From: Bemisia tabaci
Taxonomy: Eukaryota > Arthropoda > Insecta > Hemiptera > Aleyrodidae
DNA: 64,000 bases
Assembly: GCF_918797505.1 (NCBI RefSeq)
Contig: NC_092797.1
Location: 19,667,372-19,731,371, forward strand
Direction: 5' to 3'
Shown: one piece after another, positions 1-11,091 of the stretch
How positions within the stretch are numbered: position 1 is the stretch's first letter
Layout: the number at the start of each line of letters is the position of its first letter
Made by a program: the position numbers and the translations under genes
The notes under the pieces: model-generated
The model's database searches: none
What the model was told of the DNA's origin: nothing
What the model saw: the letters and a program-made list of their open reading frames with translations, nothing else

Positions 1-299
1 CCCGAATTCCAATCAAAATGTCTGTAGTGAAGGAGGTTAACAGACCTTTTCTACCACTATTTCTGGCACTTCAGACTGAAAGGTTGAAATACAGGTTGAT
101 CTAATTAGGATACGCTGCACGTATCACGGTTATAAGCCTCGATGAGCGGTGACAAACATTCATTTATACATCTTTTTGGAATGTTTTATTTTTTCATCTG
201 AGTCTGTTGCAAGCTGAGCTAAGGAGCTAAATCTAAGCTATAATGTTTCAGAGTCCACAATGTTTTCACATGAAAGATCCAAGTGACCTTTCTTTATTT
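1..299. other. No gene seen
   Basis: AT-rich sequence with no open frame of note and no repeat I can match elsewhere in the window. Confidence 0.6.
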
Positions 300-537
300 G
301 GACCACGTTAAGCGGAAAGAAACTAAGCTATTGCCAACTTTAATTGGGCTATTTAATTTCTTACATAAAAACAGTCGTGAGGATTTATGTGCTAATGTCA
401 GTGAATTTTCTGCATGGTACGGAGCAAATTCCTTAATATTTTCAAAGGAACCCGCATAAACGTTTTCTTGTAAAAAATTAAATTGCCCGGTTCAATTGGG
501 CTGATGTGGCTTGGTTCTTTCTTCTAAACGTGGTCCG
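300..537. mobile_element. MITE family A, copy A1 (palindromic, about 238 bp)
   Basis: The ends form an inverted repeat: GGACCACGTTAA at the left is matched by the reverse complement of TAAACGTGGTCC at the right, and similarity continues inward for about 60 bp. The bases ttt lie on both sides, a possible 3-bp target duplication. The same family recurs at 1252-1499 and 61727-61978. It has no coding capacity, so it would be non-autonomous. The superfamily is not assignable from this copy. Confidence 0.75.
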
Positions 538-1251
538 TTTGTGGGTTCATCTCCGGAGGAAAAAATCAATTACAGTAATAATAATAAAATCTGATTCTAT
601 AGTTATACTAACACTTTGTTAACATTTTACGTCAGGCGTGAGAATATTTACAAATTATTATAAATACTGATAACAGTGACAACGCTGCATCAGTTCGTGC
701 ACTCGAAGTCCCTCTATGATTGTGTATCGTCCAGCACCAAAGCATTCGCTCTCCTTGCAATTTGCATATTCGCTGTTATTGAAGGGGCCGCGAAAAATTC
801 CCGGCTCACTGGCTGCTAAAATACTGCAGATGTAGAACAATTGATAGAATTACTTCGGACGTTGCATGTGCTGTGCACTAGACCGCAGATTTTTATGCGC
901 GACCACGTATTTGAAGGGATATTGAGGGGTATTTATGCTAAAAGGAACTATGTGCATAGGGATTGACTGCGGGACTTAGTTCAATTTAGCATAAATACAT
1001 CCATTTGTAATTCTGTTTTACATATCAGCAAGGACACGTGCGATGATGAAACTTTCGACTTTGCAAAAAAGCGCCATAAATCGGAAGTAGGCAGAGCTCT
1101 GAGAGCACCGTAAATATAAGAGCTCTCTCTCCACTCACTGATGTTGAATTTATTTACCATTATGTTGAACCAGTGACTCTCCACCAGGCGAAGTATTATC
1201 TAGTGCAACTTCGATGCAATGTAAAAAAAAAAAAACCTAGTAGACTATGTA
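538..1251. other. No gene seen
   Basis: Open frames here are 60-67 codons and unrecognised. No further repeat structure is visible apart from a short A-run just before copy A2. Confidence 0.5.
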
Positions 1252-1499
1252 AACCGCGTTAAGCAGAAAGGAACCAAGCTACATCAGCTATTGTCGAATT
1301 TTAGTGGGCAATTTAATTTTTTACAAGAAAATATTTTTGCGGATTCTTTTGAAAAGTTCAGGGAATTTGCTTCGTACTTGGCGGAATATTCATTGAAATT
1401 CACACAAAAATCCGCACATCCGATTTCATGTAAAACATCAAATTGCCCAGTTAAATTTGGCAATGACTGATGCGGCTTCGTTTCTTTCTGCTAAACTCC
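1252..1499. mobile_element. MITE family A, copy A2 (worn ends)
   Basis: AACCGCGTTAAGCAGAAAGG at the left is matched by the reverse complement of the right end near 1480-1499. The inner TTGGCAAT and AATTGCCCA blocks match copies A1 and A3. The terminal GGACC is degraded in this copy, so the borders are approximate and no target duplication can be read. Confidence 0.65.
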
Positions 1500-2225
1500 T
1501 TGTGATCCCTTTCGCAAAAACAGTCGCCTGACTCCTTCATCCGTTGCATGGTTTCAATGTCGAATTATTTAGGAATGAAAATCCTCTTGAACGAGCAATA
1601 GACCTTTCGTTTAATCGTGATTAGAATCGATGACGCCGAGAGAAATTGCCGGCTTTTACGAAAGAGAGTTTTTCTTTGAAAAAGGGAACGCGCTAAATTC
1701 CCAATTTAAATGAGGCGCTTTGGTGTGGCTGTCCCGGAACAAAGTGGTTGCGTCAATTGCGCGGTCAGTAGATCAGTATCGACACAGATCCGTTACACAC
1801 GTCATCGTGTGTTTGACAGCTAACCTAACCTTGAGGAGAAAAAACTCGGAACTCGGGGAGCACAGAAAGCTCGCAAATATTCGCGCCTCGTTTTCCCCAC
1901 TTTCATTTTCCTTTGTGTAGGCAGCGTCATCGCGGGCTGATTATAATCGCCGATTGCATCATATCGCGTGTGCCCGCGGATAGTTCATCTCTTTCACCTC
2001 TCATGTGTAAATCATACCGTAAAATAAAATATGCTTTGAACTGTGAAAAAAATTCTATTTTTTTTTTTTTTTTTTTTTTTTTTCATTTTTTTAATTTTCT
2101 TATGCATTTTTCGAGATAAGCCTGGAGGAATGTATTATTATTCGACGTTTGAGATTGAAAAGCCAAACCTAAGACTTCAACCGGATCGTTCTTGGTCGCT
2201 CATCCACGGAAAAAATTAGATTTAA
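1500..2225. other. No gene seen; one 26-base T-run
   Basis: The 66- and 68-codon frames here are not recognisable, and the second runs through the T homopolymer at 2058-2083. Confidence 0.5.
2058..2083. repeat. Poly-T run, 26 bases
   Basis: An uninterrupted homopolymer, followed by further T-rich sequence. The length may be unstable or mis-assembled. Confidence 0.9.
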
Positions 2226-2410
2226 TTCAATTGCTAAAAAAAAGTGACTGCAATGTTTCAATGTAGATTTCACAACACAAAAATGTTACTTTAACCACCC
2301 CCTTGGTTAAATTAGCTTACAATGGTGGTTAAAGGAGCGTTTTTTTTCTTTTTCTTTTTTTTTGTAAAATCTACGTTGAAAAATTGCAGTCACTTTTTTT
2401 AGCAATTGAA
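2226..2410. mobile_element. Palindromic MITE, family I (185 bp)
   Basis: TTCAATTGCTAAAAAAAAG at the left mirrors CTTTTTTTAGCAATTGAA at the right, and the inner blocks GTGACTGCAAT and ATTGCAGTCAC pair as well, giving arms of about 45 bp. A T-rich loop holds a second small inverted pair (TTTAACCACC / GGTGGTTAAA). This is the only copy in the window and no target duplication is certain. Confidence 0.65.
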
Positions 2411-5400
2411 TTGTTAAAACAGCAATTTACTTTTTCCCTGTCGCATTTTATTTTAAAGCTTCACGCATCTTCGACCATAATGAATCATCATTGAGGATAA
2501 GTTGAAAATCAAAATCGTGCAATGTTCTCAATGTTTGATAATCGCACGAAGTATAGGTAACGATTTAATTTTCGTTCTTTAGCGTATGCTTCCCCTTTCT
2601 CTTTACATCTAAATCTAATCAAAGAACCCCTAATCTCCTTATTTTAAATTTTTGGAAGCAGAGATTCTCGTCATTCTACTAAACTTTAGAGCAATTATTA
2701 TGTCAGTTCTTCATGATATGCGAGGCATCGTTGAGGGAAAAATATCTCCGACATTACTTAAATTGTTTTTTCACATTTGGGAGGGATGTTTTAAAAAATT
2801 GGAGGTTTCTAACTTAGAGCTTCACAGCCGCATCCAATTGAGAGCAACAATTAGGTAGATAAAGGCTGCGTAAAAAGTTGTGAACAACAACATGCATTTG
2901 CGTCTGGATGGAGCCTCCTTAAACAACAAAATAAACGAAACAAACAATCAAACACAAAAGTGACGTTAGATGCTTGAGTTTTGGTGAGTTTGAGATCACG
3001 AATATAGCTTTTTGACACAATTATAGTCTGTATCTTAGATAAAAATTCCGTAATACAACTCAATGTATTTACATGATTGTATATGGTATTTGAAAATAAG
3101 CTTCTTTTTGACGGAAGCCCCACGTGGCTCAAAAGCGCGGAAAATCTTTTGCTTGTTTTAGGGAACAAAATACGTGAAATAAATGTATAGCGTCTAGTAA
3201 AATGGAAAAAAAAGTTACAAATATTTTATCGCTTCCAGAACCATATTTGTTTCTGGCAAAAATGTTAGGTCCGCAAAAAATGTTAGAGGATTTTTTTTAT
3301 TGTTATTATTATTATTATTATTATTTTTTTTTTTTTCAAATGAGCTAACGGAGGGTTTAAATTAGGAATCTAATTTTTTCCATTTATGCATCGATAGCTC
3401 TCGCTGAATATTGTCCAAATTTTCATGACTGTGCTAAGTGTGCTAATAACAGTTACCTATGACTTGAGTTTCGGTTGTTCCTCTCTCATTCTTTTTGGGC
3501 ATAAAGTTTATCAAAAAATTCGAAAAAAATAACATAGGGTTGCTAAAATTGCATGAGATGCACATTACAGAATTATGATCATAGTCAAGAGTTTAGGTCC
3601 GAGTGAGCGAACTCGGGCAACCACTGGCCGCCGCTATCCTGCCAAAAAACTGGATCGTCGGCTCCGGACTCATTCCAGCGGAAGAATCTACCCGCCAGAG
3701 GGCGCCACTGTACGGGAGTCGAAATATTTTGATGGAGGCGGGCCTAAATTGCAGTGAGCTTCAAGGCGTTCCCCTTTTTTATTGTGAGCCGTCCCATTTC
3801 TGAGGAGGAACTCCCACTTCGCGAATCAACGGAACCATACTGCGCGAGAGGGGAGTCTCAAGTACCGAACCTTTCGATGCGATTTTTCAGGAACTCTGAG
3901 GGAAAAGGACTTATGACTGTACCTTTTCCCTTAGTTCCTAACGTTCTTACTATTCTAAAGAAACTCATTATTTTCCAATCGAGGGCATGGATTTTTTTGC
4001 ATAGTCTAGAACATCATGAGAAAATTATGTGAGCAATTATTTGGAAGCTTTTACGCCAAAAACCCATATATTTCCTCCCTGTGATCTCCGCTATTTCTGT
4101 TCTTAGCAGAGGAACTATGTTTTTCCCTTCAATGCCGGATATACATACACACTAATGTTTTTGGTAATGAGTTTTTTTGCACCATATAACACCAATGGCT
4201 GTTTTCTCTTAGTTATTTTCAAAATATTCCTAAAATTTGTTATAGAAATCTGTTTGAAATGTACCTAGAAATAATTCAATTTTTTTTACAACTTAAAAGT
4301 GTTTTTAAAAAAGTTCATTTTTAAAAATATGTTTATTTCATCATTTTTAAATCGAGCATAATACGCATTTTTTCAACACTTTGAAAAAGTTTTCTTGAAC
4401 TAAAAATGCTGAAGTTGTTTTCTTAAAATTTCCTTTAAAAAAAATTATCTCTTGAAGATCAAAATGGCACGTTTTTAGAACACACTCGTTTTTCGGTGTA
4501 TAAGGGTGGAGTCGATGATATAATATTGCGTAAGACTGCGTAAGTATACGTTAAAGAGGGATGTCATCGACCGCTCACGCTCAGCTCCGCGACATCGGTT
4601 CAATATCAATACCTCCGCACCGCACACCGACGTGGTTCCCAAATTAAAATACGATATAGTAGACGAATTGATGAACAAATCCAAAATCTGCAGGTAATTT
4701 TGTTTAACCCTTATCATAGCTAAGATAATTTTAAAACTGAAAAATTACTTTAAATTGATGTGTAAAGACAATAAAAAAGTTCAGTTACTTTGTAACGTAT
4801 TTTTTCCGGAGTTTCTATCCATCTTCACCGAACCACCATCATCAGACCTATATGAGTTCATTCCTTACCCAAAAAAATTCAAGCAGTAGTTTTGTAATAA
4901 ATTTATTATTTTTAAGACGCCATTACAAAGAGGCCATCAAAGGCCATTTACACTTCTGATAAAAATTAACATGGGGGATGTTAATTCAAGGAAATGGATA
5001 AAATACTGAGAATAGTTACCTATGTAAGATCTGCACGTCTGTAAACCTAAACATCCATTATATTGAAAATTGTATACAAAACACCTACAAGAAAATTACT
5101 GATGATTTTATAAAATCCTTCCTATCGGTTTGAATTATGTTAATTACAATAAATTTAAAGTTCTACAGTTATCTCTGTAGTTATTAACCCTATTTAATGC
5201 ACTATATTGTGATTTTCTTAGGTTATTATTTTAATAAATATGCATAAATAATATAAGTTTTACATACGTACAAAACTTTCATGACTACAAGAACTTACGC
5301 AATCTTGGAAAGATACACACAAAATAACACTGAGTGTATAATACATATTTTACTTGTTTCCATATTCTATTTTTATCTCATGTTTTCATTAAAATTGAAC

Positions 5401-6325
5401 CATCTTTTATCGGTAGACAAACGTCCGATATTATAGATTTAAAATCATGTAATCTGCATATTAAGTATATTAATATGATATGCTTAAAGCCGACCAACCC
5501 TTGCAACTGAGAATTCAGACTGTCCAGGCTTGCAGTTTCACTCAATGACTCGGGTTCGCGCATTCGCATCTCTGGCTGCACACCAGACTTCGTTTCAATA
5601 ACCAAATTATATGCGAAACCATGCAAATCCAGATGGCGAGCAGGGGTGGACTTTAATTGAATCTCGCTCGAAAAAATGCCTATCCTCGCTGTCAAATTTC
5701 GCAAATCAAAGGGGCGATCGGTGTCTCAAAATCTTCAGCTCTCCGATTATCGCGCAAACCCGGCGCCAAGCTCGGAAGGTCAGTTTTTATCGGAAGTAAA
5801 ATGGCTCTCTCGCGACTCACAGCCTTCATTGATTCTTTCACTTTTTAATATCAGGCTCATTTGCACAAGAGCTTTTATTGTGGAGGGAAAACTTTGAATT
5901 TTAATGAACCCCGTTGTGCGAAATTCGTCTGACCCTTCGTGGAAAAGGGGGTTGGTCAACGAGAGTGAGAAGAATTTTGCAATTTATTTTTATTCGTTTC
6001 TCGCTTCACCGGCAGCCACCGCGTTTAACGTTTAATAAAAGATCAAAAGCTCCCACTAATCTGTTTGACGAGTGCCCTCAGACGATCGGGATAGCCATCA
6101 GTTGGGAGAAGTTGAGGTTATGACCTCGTAAATCAACCGAAGCCATGGTTTAAGAGACACCATTTACTCAGGGAAGACCAGCCATATACGCTGTGATATT
6201 CTTCCACAAGACTGAAACTCAAACTTGGAGGCAATGGAGAATTTTCACGCAAAAATTGTATTGCTTCTTCTGAGGGTGCTCAATGAGCTGAGTTCGCAGT
6301 ATTTTTCATAATTTTTTTCTGACAT
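2411..6325. other. 3.9 kb with no gene seen
   Basis: All open frames are 108 codons or shorter, overlap on both strands and are unrecognised. The only internal structure is an ATT microsatellite with T-runs near 3300-3335. Around 3591-3752 weak inverted ends (TTTAGGTCCG / CGGGCCTAAA) could mark a worn short element, but this is not firm. Confidence 0.5.
3298..3336. repeat. ATT microsatellite and T-run
   Basis: Repeats of tta/att followed by an uninterrupted T-run. Confidence 0.8.
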
Positions 6326-6375
6326 TGGAAAATGTGCCGCCTCATGAGTCATGACGTCATCTGGCGGCATTTTCC
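6326..6375. repeat. 50-bp imperfect palindrome centred on AP-1-like and CRE-like sites
   Basis: TGGAAAATG and GCCGCC at the left mirror GGCGGCATTTTCCA at the right, with a 1-base bulge. The centre holds TGAGTCA (6345-6351) directly followed by ATGACGTCAT (6351-6360), which match the AP-1 and CRE consensus sites. Whether any factor binds here is unknown. It could equally be a tiny transposon remnant. Confidence 0.5.
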
Positions 6376-6776
6376 ATTTGAACACATGCATTTTTGCAGG
6401 TTAGGTTATTTTGTCATCTTTCTTCCAATAATTGTCCAATTGAGAAATCAAGTGCAAATTGTGCTAAACCAGACAGCTCACTTTGTTGAATAAATTCAAC
6501 ATTGTTCTTCCCCCTCTAATAAACGAGCAAACTGTGCAAAGTAAATATCGGAAAACTTAATAAACGTGAAAAAAATAAAATACGGAATGACTCAGATAAG
6601 TACGTAGACTTCCAAAAAATATCATTACTTTAATATTTTCAAAACACGAACAAAGACTTATAAAAATATCTAATTTTCCTGCGCGATGCCCAGCATTCTT
6701 CATTGTTAGGTTGGTGAGTATTGTAAGCGAGAACACGGTGAATACGGCAATATTATTTACCGAATAAAAAAAGTCG
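6376..6776. other. No protein gene seen; flank of the tRNA gene
   Basis: AT-rich flank of the tRNA gene. The 95-codon frame on the minus strand here runs into the tRNA and is not credible as a protein. Confidence 0.5.
6766..6772 (-). terminator. Pol III terminator of the tRNA-Ser gene
   Basis: Seven A on the plus strand, i.e. TTTTTTT on the minus strand, begins 4 bases after the 3' end of the tRNA. A run of four or more T is the usual RNA polymerase III stop. Confidence 0.85.
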
Positions 6777-6858
6777 CGCTGCGGACAGGATTCGAACCTG
6801 TGCGGGTAAAACCCATTGGATTTCAAGTCCAACTCCTTAACCACTCGGACACCGCAGC
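6777..6858 (-). tRNA. tRNA-Ser (anticodon UGA)
   Basis: Read on the minus strand the gene starts GCTGCGG, which pairs exactly with CCGCAGC at the 3' end, followed by a G discriminator base as in eukaryotic tRNA-Ser. The D-arm/A box region reads GTGTCCGAGTGGTTAAGG. The anticodon loop is CTTGAAA with anticodon TGA (plus-strand 6823-6825) inside a paired stem GGA/TCC. A long variable arm (GGGTTTTACCC) makes it a class II tRNA. The B box is GGTTCGAATCC and the T stem (ACAGG/CCTGT) pairs. There is no intron and no encoded CCA, both usual for eukaryotes. The length of 82 nt fits. It would decode UCA codons, with UCG possible by wobble. All features look intact, so I read it as a working gene rather than a pseudogene. 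Confidence 0.95.
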
Positions 6859-6951
6859 TGCTGGCAGCGGGGACCGAAATTGCGTTTTATAGGCAGTTGC
6901 GATGTTCCCCGTCTACGGCGCAGTCGTCGCGTGGCGGGAAACAGTGCGGCA

Positions 6952-7184
6952 CACAGTGATTGCGAATCAATAGGGAAGTTCGGACAAGATATTCAAACTT
7001 GAAAAGCCAATATCTTCGTTAATACGAAACATAGAAATTTTAAAGTCATGCCATTGGTTTTCTCATAAAATTCTCTGCAGAAAGCACCCCTCTTAATTTA
7101 AAATGTGACGAAATAAACATAAAAATCTGCAGTTTAAATCAAACGTGCCATGTCCGACCTCTCAGTATGACTCGTTTTACTGTG
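6952..7184. mobile_element. MITE family B, copy B1 (about 233 bp)
   Basis: CACAGTGATTGCGAATCAAT at the left mirrors the right end, which reads TGTCCGACCTCTCAGTATGA and closes with TACTGTG. The shared family consensus begins CACAGTGGATCGAGTCAA and has AGGTCGGACA about 20 bases in. The interior block AAATGTGACGAAATAA is shared with copy B3. No coding capacity. It lies about 95 bp beyond the 5' end of the tRNA-Ser gene. Confidence 0.7.
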
Positions 7185-7644
7185 CGGCCGTGGGTTCGGA
7201 GGGGAATGGATGGAAGGAGCGGAAGGGAGGGGGTACGTCGCACAGCATCAACACCAACCAACACACGCTGCGCTGGAAGCTTCTATTTTGAAGCTTTTTT
7301 TCATCCGAACTTTTACCCGTAACTGCATTGACCCGATTTCTGCTTCAAAACTAAAAATACTCCGATCTCTTCTCGAGAGATCTTTCCTAGATTAACAAAA
7401 AGTACCACAAGAACACCTACAAATATTTTTATCAGTGAAGAAGTTTGCTTAACCCAAAATTCAAACCGACGTAACTCCGGTTTGATTTACAATTCTTGAG
7501 CTTTTAATTGTCCAAAAATGCTCGTAGATCGTTTTTTTCTATGTTTTTGAAATCTCTCCTCAAGTTTTGATAGAGTGAGGTCCCTTTTGGCATGGACGGT
7601 CACATACGTCGAAGAAAAAAATAGTCCTAAAACATTATGAGTAT
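7185..7644. other. No gene seen
   Basis: A short GC-rich patch at 7185-7240 leads into AT-rich sequence. There is one unrecognised 61-codon frame. Confidence 0.5.
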
Positions 7645-7646
7645 AG

Positions 7647-8604
7647 CCCTGGTAAAAATTGGCGGTAGGAGCTGCGTTTCAAAATACCATAGGAGTTCTT
7701 ATAGCCGACTGTAGGAGGCGATAGAAAATCATATAGCTGGCTGTAGAAAGTGGAAAAAATCATACGGCTAGGCTACACGAAGCGATAAAAAATTATACAG
7801 CCAGGCTATAGGTCCTATCGCTGGACTTTACACTTTATCGCCTGGCTGTTGCTTTTTCGCCATAGGCTATAAAATGCTATAAGAAATTGTGTAGAAATTC
7901 GTGTGCTTTATAAATCCTTAAGTTTATACGGAATCACCTTAATATTTATTACAAAACACACATTATATTTTCCTTTACTTTATATTTTTTTTCATCAATT
8001 CAAATGAGAATAATCCATTAAGAGTGTGCAAACATTTCAAAGTCATGAGTTGAAAAACGCTGACTCCACGAGATTAAATATTAGCGCCTACCACAAAGCG
8101 GAGCGGCAGCGCACTGGCGCCTACAAACCTAACAGGGATACTTCACGCATTGCGCAATGCGTGAAGTATCCCTGTTAGGTTCGTAGGCGCCAATCCGCGT
8201 TTCGCGCTGGCTGCCCGCCCGCCGCGCTTCGCCGCAGCGTACCACGGTGCTTGAAGCAACTATTTCACACCAGAGGTATGCACAGTATCATACGAAATTG
8301 AAGGCGCTCAAACATATTAGGAATGGCAGGCATCCTTCAAAAGTACGGAGCTTTCCTCGGAAAATAAATCAAGATACTACGGCCCAAAAAGAGAGCGGTA
8401 GTCCAAAAACTCACTAAGTCCTAGCATCCGTAATTAGTAACTTTTAGCATACACTTTATCGCCAGGCTATTGCTTAATCGCCATCGGCTATAAAAGGCTA
8501 TAAGAAATTGTGTTGCCGGTTATAGAAGCTATTGGAAATCTTACAGCCGGCTGTAGGTCTATGGTATTTTGGAACACAGATTCTACTGCCAATTTTTACC
8601 AGGG
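7647..8604. mobile_element. Family F element, copy F1 (958 bp, long TIRs, 2-bp target duplication)
   Basis: The ends are CCCTGGTAAAAATTGG and its exact reverse complement. Similarity between the ends continues inward for about 50 bp through CAAAATACCATAG. The dinucleotide ag lies on both sides (7645-7646 and 8605-8606), consistent with a 2-bp target duplication. The interior carries repeated short blocks of the type TATAGCCGGCTGTAG in both orientations and a 76-bp palindrome at 8116-8191. No frame could encode a transposase. A second full copy sits at 58204-59149 with a different flanking dinucleotide, so both borders are well fixed. The superfamily is uncertain. Confidence 0.9.
8116..8191. 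repeat. 76-bp palindrome inside F1
   Basis: Two 38-base arms with no spacer, from GGCGCCTACAAACC to its mirror GGTTCGTAGGCGCC, meet at TTGC|GCAA. One mismatch is visible. The homologous palindrome in F2 is perfect. It may be a separate small element captured in family F. Confidence 0.9.
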
Positions 8605-8606
8605 AG

Positions 8607-9879
8607 CTTACACTACTTCCGTCAGTTCAATTTCCTCGATTAATATTGCTTCGATATACGTAAAAAACAGGATATCACTTTGACGACATCGTGATCTCTG
8701 TGTTTCTATGGTATATTATGATTATTATACAGTACAGCATCGATAATCCATCCGCGCCTAGATCATCCGTTAATTTGGTTACCCGGCACTGTCCTTTGGT
8801 TTTTTGATTTTTTTTTTTTTTTCTCAATTAAATTACTACTTTTTACAAATGCAATAGAAGATTGCATAAACTTTTGCTTTCTAATTACAATCAGCCTGCA
8901 TGAGATGACATTTTCTCAGTCCTTCTATGTTATCCGTTATTTTCGTCTTCTGGCACAGACCTACATTAGCTACATCAGATAATCGATGCCTTACTGTTCG
9001 CCCTACATAACGCAATTGGATATTATGTACACTTGCACCTGAGTCACTTGATAGAAACCAGGTCAAATATTTTGCATAAATAGCACGCATTGTCGTCTTC
9101 TCAAGATAAGCAGATTAAAGTATTGAGATTGGAAAATTTCTAGGATGCCACAATTCTGCACTTTCCGCCTCGCAAATACTTCGAATTCATGAAGAGGAGG
9201 TATGAAGTTTTAAAAGTATAAACTTTTAAAATAATCGCACCACTTCGTGAACCTTTATGTTACTATTTAAATTCAATTTTACCATGGTTGCTTTCTTGAT
9301 ACATGTTTTGTTTAGCGCATGAATAACCGGAAGAGTGACGTCACAGCGCGACGGTCCATTTGGCAGGCCAGATTTAAGTTCATTTGCCTGACACGAATTT
9401 AAATGCGGAATAATGTGACTTCATTATTCATATTATGCAAATACTCGGACCATTCCATTCCACTTGCACCCGAGCCGGTGCACCCTTCCTTCCGTCCCCA
9501 TTTTCACACTCACGTTCACATTTCATCCCTTCCCCTCGCCAATAATGATAATTCATCTGTTTGCTCGGATGACGCGCTCATTCAATAAAAAGTGACCACT
9601 GAATGGAGTCAAACATCTCCATCCCCGAGTTGTACTCCTCTCGTTCTGTTTGCTCAGACTCCGTCCGAGCCCTGCACTTGTTTCCTCGGGAACATGTGTT
9701 TAAATCAAGTTAAGGTCGCCGCTTAAAAAGTCACTAATCCATGCTTTTGTGATTTATCCTTCGAGCATGTGTATCGGCCGAAAGACCGTCCTTTCCGTCA
9801 GAGTGGGCCCTGGGCGGTTCTGGTCCCTCGAGTTTGCGGTCGCCAAGGGATCCGCGACTAAAAATGTCAGCCTCCTATG
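8607..9879. other. 1.3 kb with no gene seen
   Basis: Contains a T-run at 8808-8821 and a small hairpin near 9208-9231. The 69-codon minus-strand frame at 8881-9090 has a mixed, protein-like composition but no recognisable motif and no clear splice signals. Confidence 0.45.
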
Positions 9880-9993
9880 CTGCTGCGTTAAGGAAAAACG
9901 CCTTATGGACCTTCAGACGTTGCCAAATTTCCCCGGCAAAGTACTAATTTTCCGAAAATCGTTGAATGTTTGTCTACCAATTTCTCAGATAAC
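9880..9993. mobile_element. MITE family C, copy C1 (left half only)
   Basis: TAAGGAAAAACGCC followed by GTTGCCAAATTTCC matches the left end of family C, and TTTCTCAGATAA matches the family interior as seen in C3. The copy stops exactly where element D1 begins, and no right half follows D1. It is therefore truncated rather than simply interrupted. Confidence 0.7.
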
Positions 9994-9995
9994 AG

Positions 9996-10198
9996 CACTG
10001 AAAGAAAAACTCCAGTCGTGGAAGCCGTATTTACGGGTTATTTAGACATACCGTCCAGCGTTCCGGGCTCAGACGCCGAAAGTTCCGGACGTAGCACCCG
10101 GCGCCGTCGAAGCTACGGCTTCAGTACCCGGAAGTTTCAGACTCTGAGCCCGGAACGGATGGTACGTCTATATAGCCCGTAACTTTTTTTTTTCAGTG
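9996..10198. mobile_element. Palindromic element D1 (203 bp, 2-bp target duplication)
   Basis: It begins CACTGAAAGAAAAACT and ends with the mirrored run TTTTTTTCAGTG. Inside, GTTCCGGGCTCAGACGCCG and CTCTGAGCCCGGAAC pair, as do ATTTAGACATACCGTCC and GGATGGTACGTCTATAT, so nearly the whole element folds on itself. The dinucleotide ag flanks both ends (9994-9995, 10199-10200). The interior is far more GC-rich than the surroundings. It shares the CACTGAAA terminus and a 2-bp duplication with family E. Confidence 0.85.
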
Positions 10199-10200
10199 AG

Positions 10201-11091
10201 GGTGGAGAACTTTGCAAAACACCTACTTTACAAGGAATTTGCATAACTGTACTTATTTTTGCGGAGGTACACTCATTTATGAACATTCTTGATATTGACT
10301 TGACTATTGGAAGATTGGTGGTGAAATTTTTTTATGTTAGAAGTTTGGCTGCCCTTTTCGGCCTCGAGAGTTCAATATTTCGACAAGTTCCTACTCTCCC
10401 TACATCGACAGTCTATGGACTGGACAGGGACTGTGCAATAACATACAATTTATTTTTAAATAGAAAATGCTACCGGCAACAATCTCCCACCAGTTAGACA
10501 ACCGTGGTAACGTGACCCCTCGAGCCGAAGCTGACGCATTTACTACGATTTTGAGTCATTTTAATTAACGCAGGCGCGGTAAGGTCCTAGCGCTAGACGG
10601 AGCGAACGGCAAACGAACGTGGAAAACATAAGCCGGATACGGTTACCGTGCTCCCCGGTCTTTCGCCCGCTCCCCCTCGCCCCCATGAGATAAAACCGCG
10701 TAAATCCGTGCGGGAGCCTCACGTACATCTGCGGTTTTGGCCCAACTCGCACTCGCACCCGCGGCACGGAGCACGGAGAGCGCATCGTAAAATTGCATAA
10801 TGATTAATTAATCTTAGCAGAGCATAAAACTGTACCCAATATTAGCAATATGTATAAGCGTTGTTCTTTTGATGACTCATCCTCGTCGTTTTTTCGCCTC
10901 GTCGCGAAATGGAGCTCGCTTTCCCTGCCCCCTACCCCCTGCCCCCTGTCACTCCCTCCCTCTAGCCCCTTGCTCGGCTAAAGCAGCGGCCGCCGTCAAG
11001 TTCCGCGCTTGCCAAATTTGGCTCCAAAAAAGTATAATATGGGACAGTTCATGAAGTACGTAAACCCCGCGGGGGGTGGGGGGGGGCTATG
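10201..11091. other. No gene seen; CpG-rich patch
   Basis: Holds a family R copy at 10246-10430 and a CpG-rich stretch at about 10560-10790. Open frames of 72-74 codons cross it on both strands, which is expected in GC-rich DNA. Confidence 0.5.
10246..10430 (+). repeat. Dispersed repeat R, copy 1
   Basis: Shares blocks with 17645-17840, including TATGAACATTCTTG and ACTCTCCCTACAT in the same order. An inverted partial copy lies at 17225-17330. The nature of the repeat is unknown. Confidence 0.6.

Noticed and set aside
3591..3752. Possible short MITE with TTTAGGTCCG / CGGGCCTAAA ends
   Set aside because: Only about ten terminal bases pair, with one mismatch, and no target duplication or second copy was found.
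6557..6844. 95-codon minus-strand frame
   Set aside because: It begins inside the tRNA-Ser gene, and the rest is AT-rich and unrecognised.
9749..10182. Overlapping 98- and 70-codon frames
   Set aside because: They run through the truncated MITE C1 and the palindrome D1, so they are transposon sequence.
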